Source: Thermococcus sp. (lineage in GTDB: Archaea; Methanobacteriota_B; Thermococci; Thermococcales; Thermococcaceae). From it: a DNA stretch of 6,899 nucleotides. Below, piece by piece: positions 1-5,855 of the stretch. The notes under the pieces were generated by a model. The model searched no databases. It was given only the letters and a program-made list of their open reading frames with translations, and had not been told where the DNA came from. The position numbers and the translations under genes were made by a program. Where the stretch lies: the NCBI GenBank assembly GCA_021160985.1, contig JAGHBN010000020.1:1-6899 (forward strand), read 5' to 3'. Within the stretch, counting starts at the first letter, position 1; the number at the start of each line of letters is the position of its first letter.

Positions 1-1345
1 CTTGAGAACGTGAAGACTATCGTCTGGCCCCTATAGCCCTGCTTCGACTTTCTCATCGCTTCCGCCCTGCAGAGGTTTGCTATGTGACGCCACTTTTCTG
101 ACTCGTTCCTCACTATGATGATGTGCCTTTCCAAATCAACGGGCCTCTCGTCGTAGAGGACGAGCTTGAGGCCGAGTTCCTTGGCAAGCTCCTCGGGGTT
201 CCCGACGGTCGCGCTCAGACCTATGAACTGGGCCTTAGGATAGAGCTCCTCAACCTCGCGATTAGTCCGTCGAGCCTCGGCCCGCGCTCCTCATCGTCGA
301 GCGTGTGTATCTCGTCTATAACAATCGTCCCCACGTTTCCTATCTTCCGCCTGGCCCTCAGGAGGTAGTCTATTCCCTCGTAGGTTCCAACTATGATGTC
401 CGCGTCTATGCCGGTGTCAACAACGACGAGTTCATCTTTTGTCTTAATCCTGCTCATACCTACCCTTATCGCCACGCGGAGGCCGAGTTTGGAGTAGCGC
501 CTTTTGAAGTCCTCGTACTTCTGGTTTGCTAAAGCGACGAGAGGAACCAAGAAGAGGAGCTTTTTGCCCTGCATGGCCTTCGGGACGCCGGCAAGCTCGC
601 CGATCAGCGTTTTACCGCTCGCAGTGGCGGAAACGACGAGTAAGTTCTCCCCTTCAAGGAGGCCGTTCTTAACGGCGAGGCTTTGAACCGGGAGGAGCTC
701 CTTCACGCCCTCCCCCTTCAGAACCTCCTTGAACTTCTCCGGGACAGGGAGCTCATCAACGCGGATTTTTTCAAGTTTGATGTGCTTGGCCTTGAGCTCG
801 TCCCACTTCGTTATCTCCGGGTGCTGGGTTGGGTCGAAGCGCGGGTCGAATGCGTAGAGAACCTTATCGAGGTCCCTAAACCTGTCGAGGAGCTTCTTCG
901 CCTGGTCGAACATCGCTATGCTGTTGAACCTAAACCTGAGCTCCCTCTTCAGCTCGTCCTCCGCACAGCGCTCGCAGATGTACTCGCTGCGGTATTTTAT
1001 CCTGTTGCCAGGCGTCAGCACTGTTATTCTGCCCTCAAGGAGGCACAGGCGGCACAGCTCGGCCTTTTCCACCCTTTTGTTCTGGAGCCTCCTCTTGAAG
1101 TAGTCCTCCCACTCGTCCGCGTTGACGAGAACGATTCTCGCCTGCCTCAACAGCTTCTCAATCTCCTTCGGGTTGCGGTACTGGCTCCCTTCAAGAACCT
1201 TGAACAGCCTTCCCTCTCGCATTATGAAGCGGTATATCCTCTCGGCCTTGAGGTTCTTCATCTCGCTGAGCTTTTCCGGCTCGTTCTCGATGAAAAACGC
1301 TTCAAGCTCGTTTTTCTTTCTTCCGGGTCTGATTACGAAGAGCAT
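1..1345 (-). pseudogene. Ski2-like SF2 helicase with N-terminal zinc motif (DUF5814/ASH-Ski2 type), frameshifted and cut by window edge
   Basis: An ATP-dependent nucleic-acid helicase of superfamily 2, Ski2-like. Numbering is from the ATG at 1345. A four-cysteine zinc-binding motif is formed by CRLC and CERC (Cys98, 101, 124, 127). The helicase core starts near 195 and shows a Q-motif-like LLPVQ (217-221), Walker A ATASGKT (240-246), motif Ia VPLVALANQ (about 267), motif Ib VGTYEGID and the DEAH-type box DEIH (344-347). After residue 366 the frame breaks and meets TAG at 223-221. Reading on from GAG in the next frame restores the expected protein, with motif III GLSATVGNPEEL and, at the window edge, GQTIVFTFS, which resembles motif IV of the second RecA domain. 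One base therefore seems missing near 248-249. The start at 1345 is preferred to the ATG at 1351 because GAGGG then sits 6 nt upstream. Only the N-terminal half is in view. The domain order resembles the archaeal ASH-Ski2 helicases linked to RNase J and RNA processing; that assignment comes from memory of the family and is tentative. Confidence 0.85.
246..252 (-). other. Frameshift site in the helicase gene (apparent 1-bp deletion)
   Basis: The plus strand reads CTCCTCA here. Adding one C to the CC pair at 248-249 would join the two halves of the helicase as ARLR-ELYPKAQF without interruption. Both flanking frames encode conserved helicase sequence, so the break lies within a few bases of this point. 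No classical slippery heptamer is visible in the sense strand (TTG AGG AGC TCT), which makes programmed frameshifting unlikely. Confidence 0.8.
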
Positions 1346-1364
1346 AGTCATCCCTCTCTGGCCC

Positions 1365-1841
1365 TCAGGGTCTGAAGAACCTATCGCTAACCACCCAGCT
1401 CTCCTTGAAGGTGTCTATGACCAGGGTGGTCTCCACCCTCTCGAGGTTTCTCCCAAACATCCTCTTCAGTCTCCCCGCGAAAGCTTTGACCTCTTCAGTG
1501 TTGTGGAAGGAGGCCTTTATCAGTATCTGCCTCTCCCCGCTTCGCCGGTACACGGACTGGACGTTGTCGAGCTTTGCAACCTCTCTGAGAAGCCCGTCAA
1601 TGGAGTGGTCGTCTATGGCAAGCTTGAGTTCAAAAAAGGCCTGGATGTACTCTTCCAGAAAAGCCGGATCAACAACGGCGGAGAAGCCCTTGATGGCCCC
1701 CAGCCTCTCCAGTTTAGTTATGCGGTTCTTCACACTTGCCGGGGATAGGCCAACACGCTTTCCAAGCTCGGTCAGTGTTATCCTCCCCTCTTTCCGGAGG
1801 ATTTTGAGTATTTCCCTGTCTTTCTCGTCTATTCCCGGCAT
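1365..1841 (-). CDS. Lrp/AsnC-family transcriptional regulator
   Basis: A 158-residue DNA-binding regulator, the normal length for the family. Residues 4-52 form the AsnC-type winged helix-turn-helix, opening IDEKDREILKIL, with a recognition helix around SPASVKNRITKLERLG (33-48). Residues about 64-145 form the RAM (ACT-like) domain used for dimer and octamer assembly and often for amino-acid sensing. In the RAM loop the usual small-ligand signature (G-x-Y-D-like) reads SGERQILIK: the glycine is kept but the acidic residue is absent, so effector binding may differ or be lost. The ATG at 1841 was chosen over the in-frame GTG at 1850 because the GTG lies inside the Shine-Dalgarno-like GGTGGAG (1845-1851). 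The gene sits about 29 bp after tyrS and about 19 bp before the helicase on the same strand, so co-transcription is likely. Target genes are unknown; autoregulation and control of neighbours would be typical of the family. Confidence 0.93.
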   Translation of the reverse strand: MPGIDEKDREILKILRKEGRITLTELGKRVGLSPASVKNRITKLERLGAIKGFSAVVDPAFLEEYIQAFFELKLAIDDHSIDGLLREVAKLDNVQSVYRRSGERQILIKASFHNTEEVKAFAGRLKRMFGRNLERVETTLVIDTFKESWVVSDRFFRP

Positions 1842-1870
1842 CGACTCCACCAGCTAAAATGAAAAGAGGT

Positions 1871-2998
1871 TCAGCGGGTGATCTTTATCTCCCTCATCAG
1901 CTCCAGCGGCTCGGGGTGCTTCTCGAAATAGTCCCTGACGGGCTTGAGGAGCTCGATGAGGTATTCAGCTACCGCGTTTTTAAGGTCGAGTGGGTGGAGT
2001 TTGCCCTCGGCGAAGTCCCTCTTGAGCTCCTCGAAGGCCGTGTAGGTGACGTCGCCACCGAACTTGGCCGGGCGGTGGATTGTGAACTCGGTCGGCTCCT
2101 CGCGGAAGATTATGTACTCGGCCCAGTCGAGGACTGGGTTGTATCTGACCTCTTTCGCCGGACAGAAGGCCTTCCTGAGCTTCCCCCTTATCTCCTCGGG
2201 GCTGTCGTGGATAAACACGGCGGAGTAAGGCTTGCTCTTGCTCATCTTCATCTGGGTCTTCAGCTCTTTGAACTGCTCCTCGCTCTCTATCGGCCAGACC
2301 GGTGGCTCCTGCAGGCCGAGCAGGAGGTGGTGGTGTAAAGCGACAGGCTTGAGCTTCTCGCCCTTCCACTCAAGCGGGTGGTAGCGGAGCTTTGGAGCGA
2401 CCTCTATGGCTATGACGTGCGCCTTCCTCTGGTCCATTCCTGCGTGGGCTATGGTGACGCCCTGGTAGAATATGTCCGCGACCTGCATTGCAGGGTATAT
2501 GAGCTTGGCGAAGTCTATCGCCTCACCCATCTGGCGTCCCATGATGGTTATGGAGCGCATCATCCTTGCGAGGGTAACGTTCTTGGAGATGTCTATGACC
2601 GTCTGCCAGTAGTCTCCATTCTCCAGTATCTCACTCGCGAGGACGAACTCGACCTTGTCCGGGTCGCCTCCCATGACCTTTATGCTCTGCTTCATGCCCT
2701 CCTTGAAGTAGGTGAGCGCGACCTTCTGGATGGTCTCAAGGTCGCCGCCGAGCTTGTCGTTTATCCAGCTGTGCCAGTCGGCGAGGAAAATCCTCGTCTT
2801 GATTCCAGCCTTCTGGAGGTCTGCTATCTTTGCGCCGGCCATGAGACCGGTACCGAGGTGAATGTAACCGCTTATCTCAAAGCCTATGTAGTGCTGCATC
2901 GGCACGCCAACCTCAAACAGGTCCCTCAGGTTCTCCTCCGTCAGAAGCTCCTCTGTTGGTTTCTTTTTGATGAGTTCTATCCTCTTTTCAATATCCAT
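1871..2998 (-). CDS. tyrS: Tyrosyl-tRNA synthetase (archaeal/eukaryotic type)
   Basis: Attaches tyrosine to tRNA-Tyr in the cytoplasm using ATP (EC 6.1.1.1). The 375-residue product is a class I synthetase. The HIGH-type signature is HLGTG (47-51) in the run FEISGYIHLGTG, and the second signature is KMSKS (251-255). Pocket residues known from the Methanocaldococcus jannaschii enzyme are conserved with the same spacing: Tyr37, Glu41, and Tyr168/Gln172/Asp175 in YPAMQVAD, followed by GMDQRK (187-192). The C-terminal half carries KFGGDVTY and LHPLDLKNAVAEYLIELLKP, typical of the archaeal tRNA-binding domain. It is longer than the M. jannaschii enzyme (306 residues), partly through an insertion around 205-245. 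The ATG at 2998 was chosen over the GTG at 3007 because GGTGGTGA (3001-3008) makes a strong Shine-Dalgarno site just before it. It is the first gene of the leftward unit. Confidence 0.97.
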   Translation of the reverse strand: MDIEKRIELIKKKPTEELLTEENLRDLFEVGVPMQHYIGFEISGYIHLGTGLMAGAKIADLQKAGIKTRIFLADWHSWINDKLGGDLETIQKVALTYFKEGMKQSIKVMGGDPDKVEFVLASEILENGDYWQTVIDISKNVTLARMMRSITIMGRQMGEAIDFAKLIYPAMQVADIFYQGVTIAHAGMDQRKAHVIAIEVAPKLRYHPLEWKGEKLKPVALHHHLLLGLQEPPVWPIESEEQFKELKTQMKMSKSKPYSAVFIHDSPEEIRGKLRKAFCPAKEVRYNPVLDWAEYIIFREEPTEFTIHRPAKFGGDVTYTAFEELKRDFAEGKLHPLDLKNAVAEYLIELLKPVRDYFEKHPEPLELMREIKITR

Positions 2999-3000
2999 AC

Positions 3001-3040
3001 TCACCACCTGAAGCCTGAACGGTATTAGCCTTTAAGGGCT
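3001..3040 (-). promoter_or_regulatory. Promoter and ribosome binding site of tyrS
   Basis: On the minus strand a TATA-like CCCTTAAAGG lies at about 3029-3038, roughly 35 bp before the ATG at 2998. A start site about 25 bp downstream of its centre would fall near 3007, giving a very short leader that consists almost wholly of the Shine-Dalgarno GGTGGTGA (3001-3008). The TATA region lies within an imperfect palindrome at 3027-3040 (12 of 14 positions symmetric), which could be an operator or simply reflect TATA symmetry. Placement of the TATA box and start site is inference. Confidence 0.5.
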
Positions 3041-3077
3041 TTGCGGAAGTTTTTCAAGCCTGTCAAAGTTTGAATTC

Positions 3078-3118
3078 ATAAGGTTTATAACTTTCCAAGC
3101 ATTAAATAACTCGGTGAT
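3078..3118 (+). promoter_or_regulatory. Promoter and ribosome binding site of the CGP-CTERM protein gene
   Basis: TTTATAA (3084-3090) is a good archaeal TATA box, preceded by a purine-rich stretch at 3078-3083 that could be the BRE. A start site about 26 bp downstream of its centre falls near 3113, at the Shine-Dalgarno GGTGAT (3113-3118), three bases before the ATG at 3122. The leader would be about 10 nt, as in the divergent tyrS unit. Confidence 0.65.
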
Positions 3119-3121
3119 ACC

Positions 3122-4177
3122 ATGAGAAAGGTTGCAATAATACTTGCCATATTTGTGTTCTTCGGCGTTTTTGGATTTGCCATGGCCAGCGCCACAACCA
3201 TCGGCGTCGACCTCTCCCACGCTGAAAGCGACAAGGGCCTCACCGTCCTGACCGACAAGGAAGGCAACGTCGTGGCGGAGGGAATGATAAAGACCATCAA
3301 CGACGTTACCTGGGTCTACATCGGCGACCCAACCCTCGCTGACAAGCTCGGAATCGAGAACGTTGGCGAGAAGATAACCGGTGAAGCTCTCAAGAACGTG
3401 GACTTTCTCATCCTCGGCCAGCCGAGCCAGGCCTTCACTCCGGAGGAGATCCAGGCCCTGACCCAGTGGTGGAACGAGGGCGGTAAAATCCTCTGGGTGG
3501 CCGCTGACAGCGACTACGGCGACAGCGGCGTGCAGAGGATCGACTTTGCCAACGCTGTTCTCGACGCCATTGGTGTCAACCTCAGGGTTGACCAGGCCTC
3601 AATTGAGGATTCCGTCAGCAACGCCGGAGCCGGCTACCGTGTCGTCGGCGTTGTCAACCCCGACACAGACACTCCCGAAAGGGACGCTATACTCCAGGAC
3701 CTCACCAACGGTGGAAAGGTCCTCTTCCACGGACCGGGTGTTGTCGCTTACGTTGACGAGAGCGGCAACTGGAAGCCGCTTTCACCCGATGCCGGAATCG
3801 AGAACGTTTACGTCATAGTCACCAGCAGCGAGAATGGCCAGGTCGTTGAGAACAGTGATCCCGCCGCTCAGGCCTACACCGTAGGTGACACTGGCAAGTT
3901 CCCACTCCTCGCAGTCCAGCTCTTCCCTGACAAGAAGAACGTCCTCATCGTCAGCGGCGAGACCCCGTACGGCGGCTACGAGCCAATGTGGACCCCCGAG
4001 TACAACGGCGTCAAGCTTGACGGCCCGCAGTTCGTCACCAACTTCATCCACTGGGCGATAACCGTCCAGAGCAACCTTGGAAAGACTGAAACCAGCGAGG
4101 GCGGAAGCACCTGCGGTCCGGCGGCTCTCGTCGGCCTTGCCCTAATACCGCTCGCCCTCTACAGGAGGAGGAAGTGA
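3122..4177 (+). CDS. Secreted GATase-like protein with CGP-CTERM anchor
   Basis: A 351-residue exported protein of unassigned function. Residues 1-24 are a Sec signal peptide: RK, a hydrophobic core to about 20, and a likely cleavage after ASA (22-24). The mature part includes a Rossmann-like segment at about 93-130 (VDFLILGQPS, then TPEEIQALTQWWNEGGKILWVA) that resembles the glutamine-amidotransferase-like fold seen in DUF4350-type proteins; no catalytic Cys-His-Glu triad is evident, and the only cysteine is Cys331. A second strand-rich part covers about 170-310. Residues 322-330 are a short Ser/Thr/Gly/Glu linker, followed by Cys331-Gly-Pro, a hydrophobic helix and the basic tail YRRRK. This is the CGP-CTERM tripartite sorting signal of Thermococcaceae, thought to be cleaved or modified at the cysteine to hold proteins at the cell surface. 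The start has an ideal GGTGAT site, and the coding sequence has no internal breaks. Its position before an ABC-importer lipoprotein suggests, but does not show, a role in nutrient capture. Confidence 0.9.
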   Translation: MRKVAIILAIFVFFGVFGFAMASATTIGVDLSHAESDKGLTVLTDKEGNVVAEGMIKTINDVTWVYIGDPTLADKLGIENVGEKITGEALKNVDFLILGQPSQAFTPEEIQALTQWWNEGGKILWVAADSDYGDSGVQRIDFANAVLDAIGVNLRVDQASIEDSVSNAGAGYRVVGVVNPDTDTPERDAILQDLTNGGKVLFHGPGVVAYVDESGNWKPLSPDAGIENVYVIVTSSENGQVVENSDPAAQAYTVGDTGKFPLLAVQLFPDKKNVLIVSGETPYGGYEPMWTPEYNGVKLDGPQFVTNFIHWAITVQSNLGKTETSEGGSTCGPAALVGLALIPLALYRRRK

Positions 4178-4198
4178 TTTCTTTATTTTTTGTTTGTT
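4178..4198 (+). terminator. T-rich terminator after the CGP-CTERM gene
   Basis: Directly after the TGA stop comes a T-rich tract with runs of three, three, six, three and two T (TTTCTTTATTTTTTG then TTTGTT). Archaeal RNA polymerase terminates at such U-tracts without needing a hairpin. It separates the gene from the independently promoted gene that follows. Confidence 0.6.
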
Positions 4199-4210
4199 GA
4201 ACCATTAATT

Positions 4211-4258
4211 TTTTATTTAAGTTTCTTAAACAATTCATGATTGACATAACCGGGTGAT
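4211..4258 (+). promoter_or_regulatory. Promoter, palindrome and ribosome binding site of the binding-protein gene
   Basis: The AT-rich block 4211-4231 contains two overlapping TATA candidates, TTTATTTAA (4212-4220) and TTCTTAAAC (4223-4231). The second, with a start about 26 bp on, would give a leader of about 11 nt before the ATG at 4264, matching the spacing seen at 3084. A perfect inverted repeat TTTAAG-TTT-CTTAAA (4216-4230) covers the TATA region, so a bound dimer could block TBP. The Shine-Dalgarno site is GGTGAT (4253-4258). Confidence 0.6.
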
Positions 4259-4263
4259 AAACC

Positions 4264-5706
4264 ATGAAGAAGCCCGTTGCAATTGGTTTTATCCTGCTTC
4301 TTGCACTCAGCGTCGTGGCCAGCGGCTGCATAGGTGGGGGAGGAGGCGAAACCTCCGGAATAACCCTTGTCGTCGTTACCAGACACGACGCCACAATCCA
4401 GTATATGGCAAAACAGGCATTCCTCAAGAGCGATATTGCCAAGGAGTACAACATCGTTGACCTGAAGTTCATCAAGGTTCCAGAAAGCCTCTGGCCGAGC
4501 TACATCGAGAAAGGTGCCGATGTTGGCTGGGGGGGAGGGCCAACACTCTTCGACGACCTTTACAAGGCCAACTACCTCGCCCCCATAACCGACGAGAGGG
4601 TTCTCAACCTCCTCGGGGACCCGATTCCAACCGAACTGGCAGGAATGCCCATGGTCAGGAAGGGCGATGACGGCAAGGTTTACTGGATAGCCGCGGCACT
4701 GTCATCCTTTGGTTTCACGGTCAACAAGAACCAGCTCGAAAAATGGGGCCTCAAGATGCCGGAGAAATGGGAGGACATAGCGAGCGAAGATTGGGCTCTC
4801 AACCCACCTCAGTACGGCATAGCCGACCCGACCAGGAGCACCTCAAACACCAGGATATACCAGATAATCCTCCAGGCCTTTGGCTGGGAAGAGGGCTGGC
4901 GCATCATGACCCTCATAGCAGCTAACTCCAAGATATACATGCAGAGCGATGCCGTTAGGGATGCAGTAATCAACGGTGAGATAGCCGCAGGAAACACCAT
5001 AGACTTCTACGGCTACACAGCCATGCAGCAGAACCCCGCCTGTGTCTACGTTGTGCCGAAGGGAGAGAGCATCATAAACGGCGACCCGATAGCGCTCCTC
5101 AAGAATGCAGAGCACCCCGAAGCAGCCCAGGCATTCATATACTGGGTCCTCACAGAGGGCCAGGCCATCTGGATGAGTCCGGACATTAACAGACTCCCGA
5201 TCAACCCGGAGATATTTGATATGACCGTCACCAAGCTTTACGCGGACGTTGTCTTCAAGGGAGAGCACGAGGGCAAGACCTACGGCGAGGCCAGGCCCGC
5301 CCTTAAGAAGGCATACGAAGATGCCATCACCGCCCAGGGAATACCGTTCGACGACAAGAGGGCCCTTGAGACCGTAAGCGCACTCCAGTACTACTTCAAA
5401 GCCACCCTCGTCGACCCGAACCAGAAGCTCCACGATGTGTGGGTTGCCATAGTCCAGGCCTACAAGGACGGCAAGATAACAGAGGAGCAGTTCGAGAAGC
5501 TCAAGAACGAGCTTACCGCACCTATCGAGTTCAAGGACCCCGAGACCGGCGAGACCGTAACTTTCACCGAGAAGTACGCCAAGAAGATAAACAAGAAGAT
5601 CGTCGATGACAGGAACTTCCAGGATCAGCTCGTCCAGGAGTGGCGCCAAGCCGCCATTGACAAGTACCAGAGGGTGCTCGGCGAACTCAACAGCATGACT
5701 GGCTGA
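4264..5706 (+). CDS. ABC transporter substrate-binding lipoprotein (COG1840-like, iron/thiamine/polyamine class)
   Basis: The 480-residue solute receptor of an ABC importer, tethered outside the membrane. Residues 1-21 are a lipoprotein signal peptide with lipobox ASGC, giving Cys22, followed by a glycine-rich linker (24-28). The periplasmic-binding-protein II fold spans about 32-335: ITLVVVTRHD opens lobe 1, GADVGWGGGPTLFDDL (84-99) is a ligand-cleft loop, GFTVNKNQLEKWGLKMPEKWEDI (150-172) is the usual SBP hinge signature, ADPTRSTSNT (187-196) resembles the iron-type family, and NAEHPEAAQAFIYWVLTEGQAIW (281-303) is the typical C-lobe helix. YGY at 249-251 might be a metal or ligand contact, but a clear ferric-binding tyrosine pair cannot be assigned. 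Residues about 336-480 are an extra, charged, mostly helical C-terminal region beyond the usual 320-350-residue length. The permease follows after 149 bp with its own promoter. The substrate is uncertain: an inorganic ion, an anion or a small organic molecule all remain possible. Confidence 0.9.
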   Translation: MKKPVAIGFILLLALSVVASGCIGGGGGETSGITLVVVTRHDATIQYMAKQAFLKSDIAKEYNIVDLKFIKVPESLWPSYIEKGADVGWGGGPTLFDDLYKANYLAPITDERVLNLLGDPIPTELAGMPMVRKGDDGKVYWIAAALSSFGFTVNKNQLEKWGLKMPEKWEDIASEDWALNPPQYGIADPTRSTSNTRIYQIILQAFGWEEGWRIMTLIAANSKIYMQSDAVRDAVINGEIAAGNTIDFYGYTAMQQNPACVYVVPKGESIINGDPIALLKNAEHPEAAQAFIYWVLTEGQAIWMSPDINRLPINPEIFDMTVTKLYADVVFKGEHEGKTYGEARPALKKAYEDAITAQGIPFDDKRALETVSALQYYFKATLVDPNQKLHDVWVAIVQAYKDGKITEEQFEKLKNELTAPIEFKDPETGETVTFTEKYAKKINKKIVDDRNFQDQLVQEWRQAAIDKYQRVLGELNSMTG

Positions 5707-5735
5707 GTTTGATATTCCTCTGCGAATTTCCACTC

Positions 5736-5751
5736 TTTTTTAACACTTTTT
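5736..5751 (+). terminator. T-run terminator after the binding-protein gene
   Basis: Runs of six T (5736-5741) and five T (5747-5751), about 30-45 bp after the stop codon, fit archaeal U-tract termination. Partial termination here would yield more binding protein than permease, as is usual for importers. Confidence 0.55.
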
Positions 5752-5782
5752 CAATACACATAAATCAACAAATTCTTGGAAA

Positions 5783-5846
5783 TATTTAAATAGACCCCAC
5801 CTCGACCAACTCAGAGTGGAGGGTATAGTCAGAAGCAGAGGGAGGT
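5783..5846 (+). promoter_or_regulatory. Promoter, leader and ribosome binding site of the permease gene
   Basis: TATTTAAATA (5783-5792), itself a perfect palindrome, is a strong TATA candidate. A start about 26 bp downstream of its centre falls near 5814, giving a leader of about 42 nt, clearly longer than the roughly 10-nt leaders predicted for the other genes here. The Shine-Dalgarno site is GGAGGT (5841-5846), nine bases before the ATG at 5856. Confidence 0.6.
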
Positions 5847-5855
5847 CGATGCTCA

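Noticed and set aside
241..260. Programmed -1 frameshift as an explanation for the helicase break
   Set aside because: No slippery heptamer is visible and no function for a truncated product is evident; a missing C in a CCC tract is simpler.
683..1375. Plus-strand open frame of 230 codons opposite the helicase gene
   Set aside because: It mirrors the minus-strand helicase, which has zinc, Walker A and DEIH motifs; the plus frame has a Leu/Val/Glu-rich composition typical of antisense frames in GC-rich genes and no promoter or ribosome site was seen.
1842..1870. Terminator between tyrS and the Lrp-family gene
   Set aside because: Only two runs of four T are present in a 29-bp gap, weaker than the tracts at 4178 and 5736, and there is no room for a new promoter in the gap.
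3103..3119. GTGATA before two genes as half of the TGR-type operator TATCAC-N5-GTGATA
   Set aside because: The upstream half-site is absent here and also before 4254; GGTGAT is the Shine-Dalgarno sequence.
3073..4239. AATTCAT present in both the 3073 and 4233 upstream regions as a shared operator
   Set aside because: Seven AT-rich bases placed differently relative to each TATA box (upstream in one, downstream in the other) are easily due to chance.
4843..5733. Minus-strand open frame of 296 codons opposite the binding-protein gene
   Set aside because: It is antisense to a clear lipoprotein gene, has no recognisable motif, and its length follows from the codon bias of the real gene.
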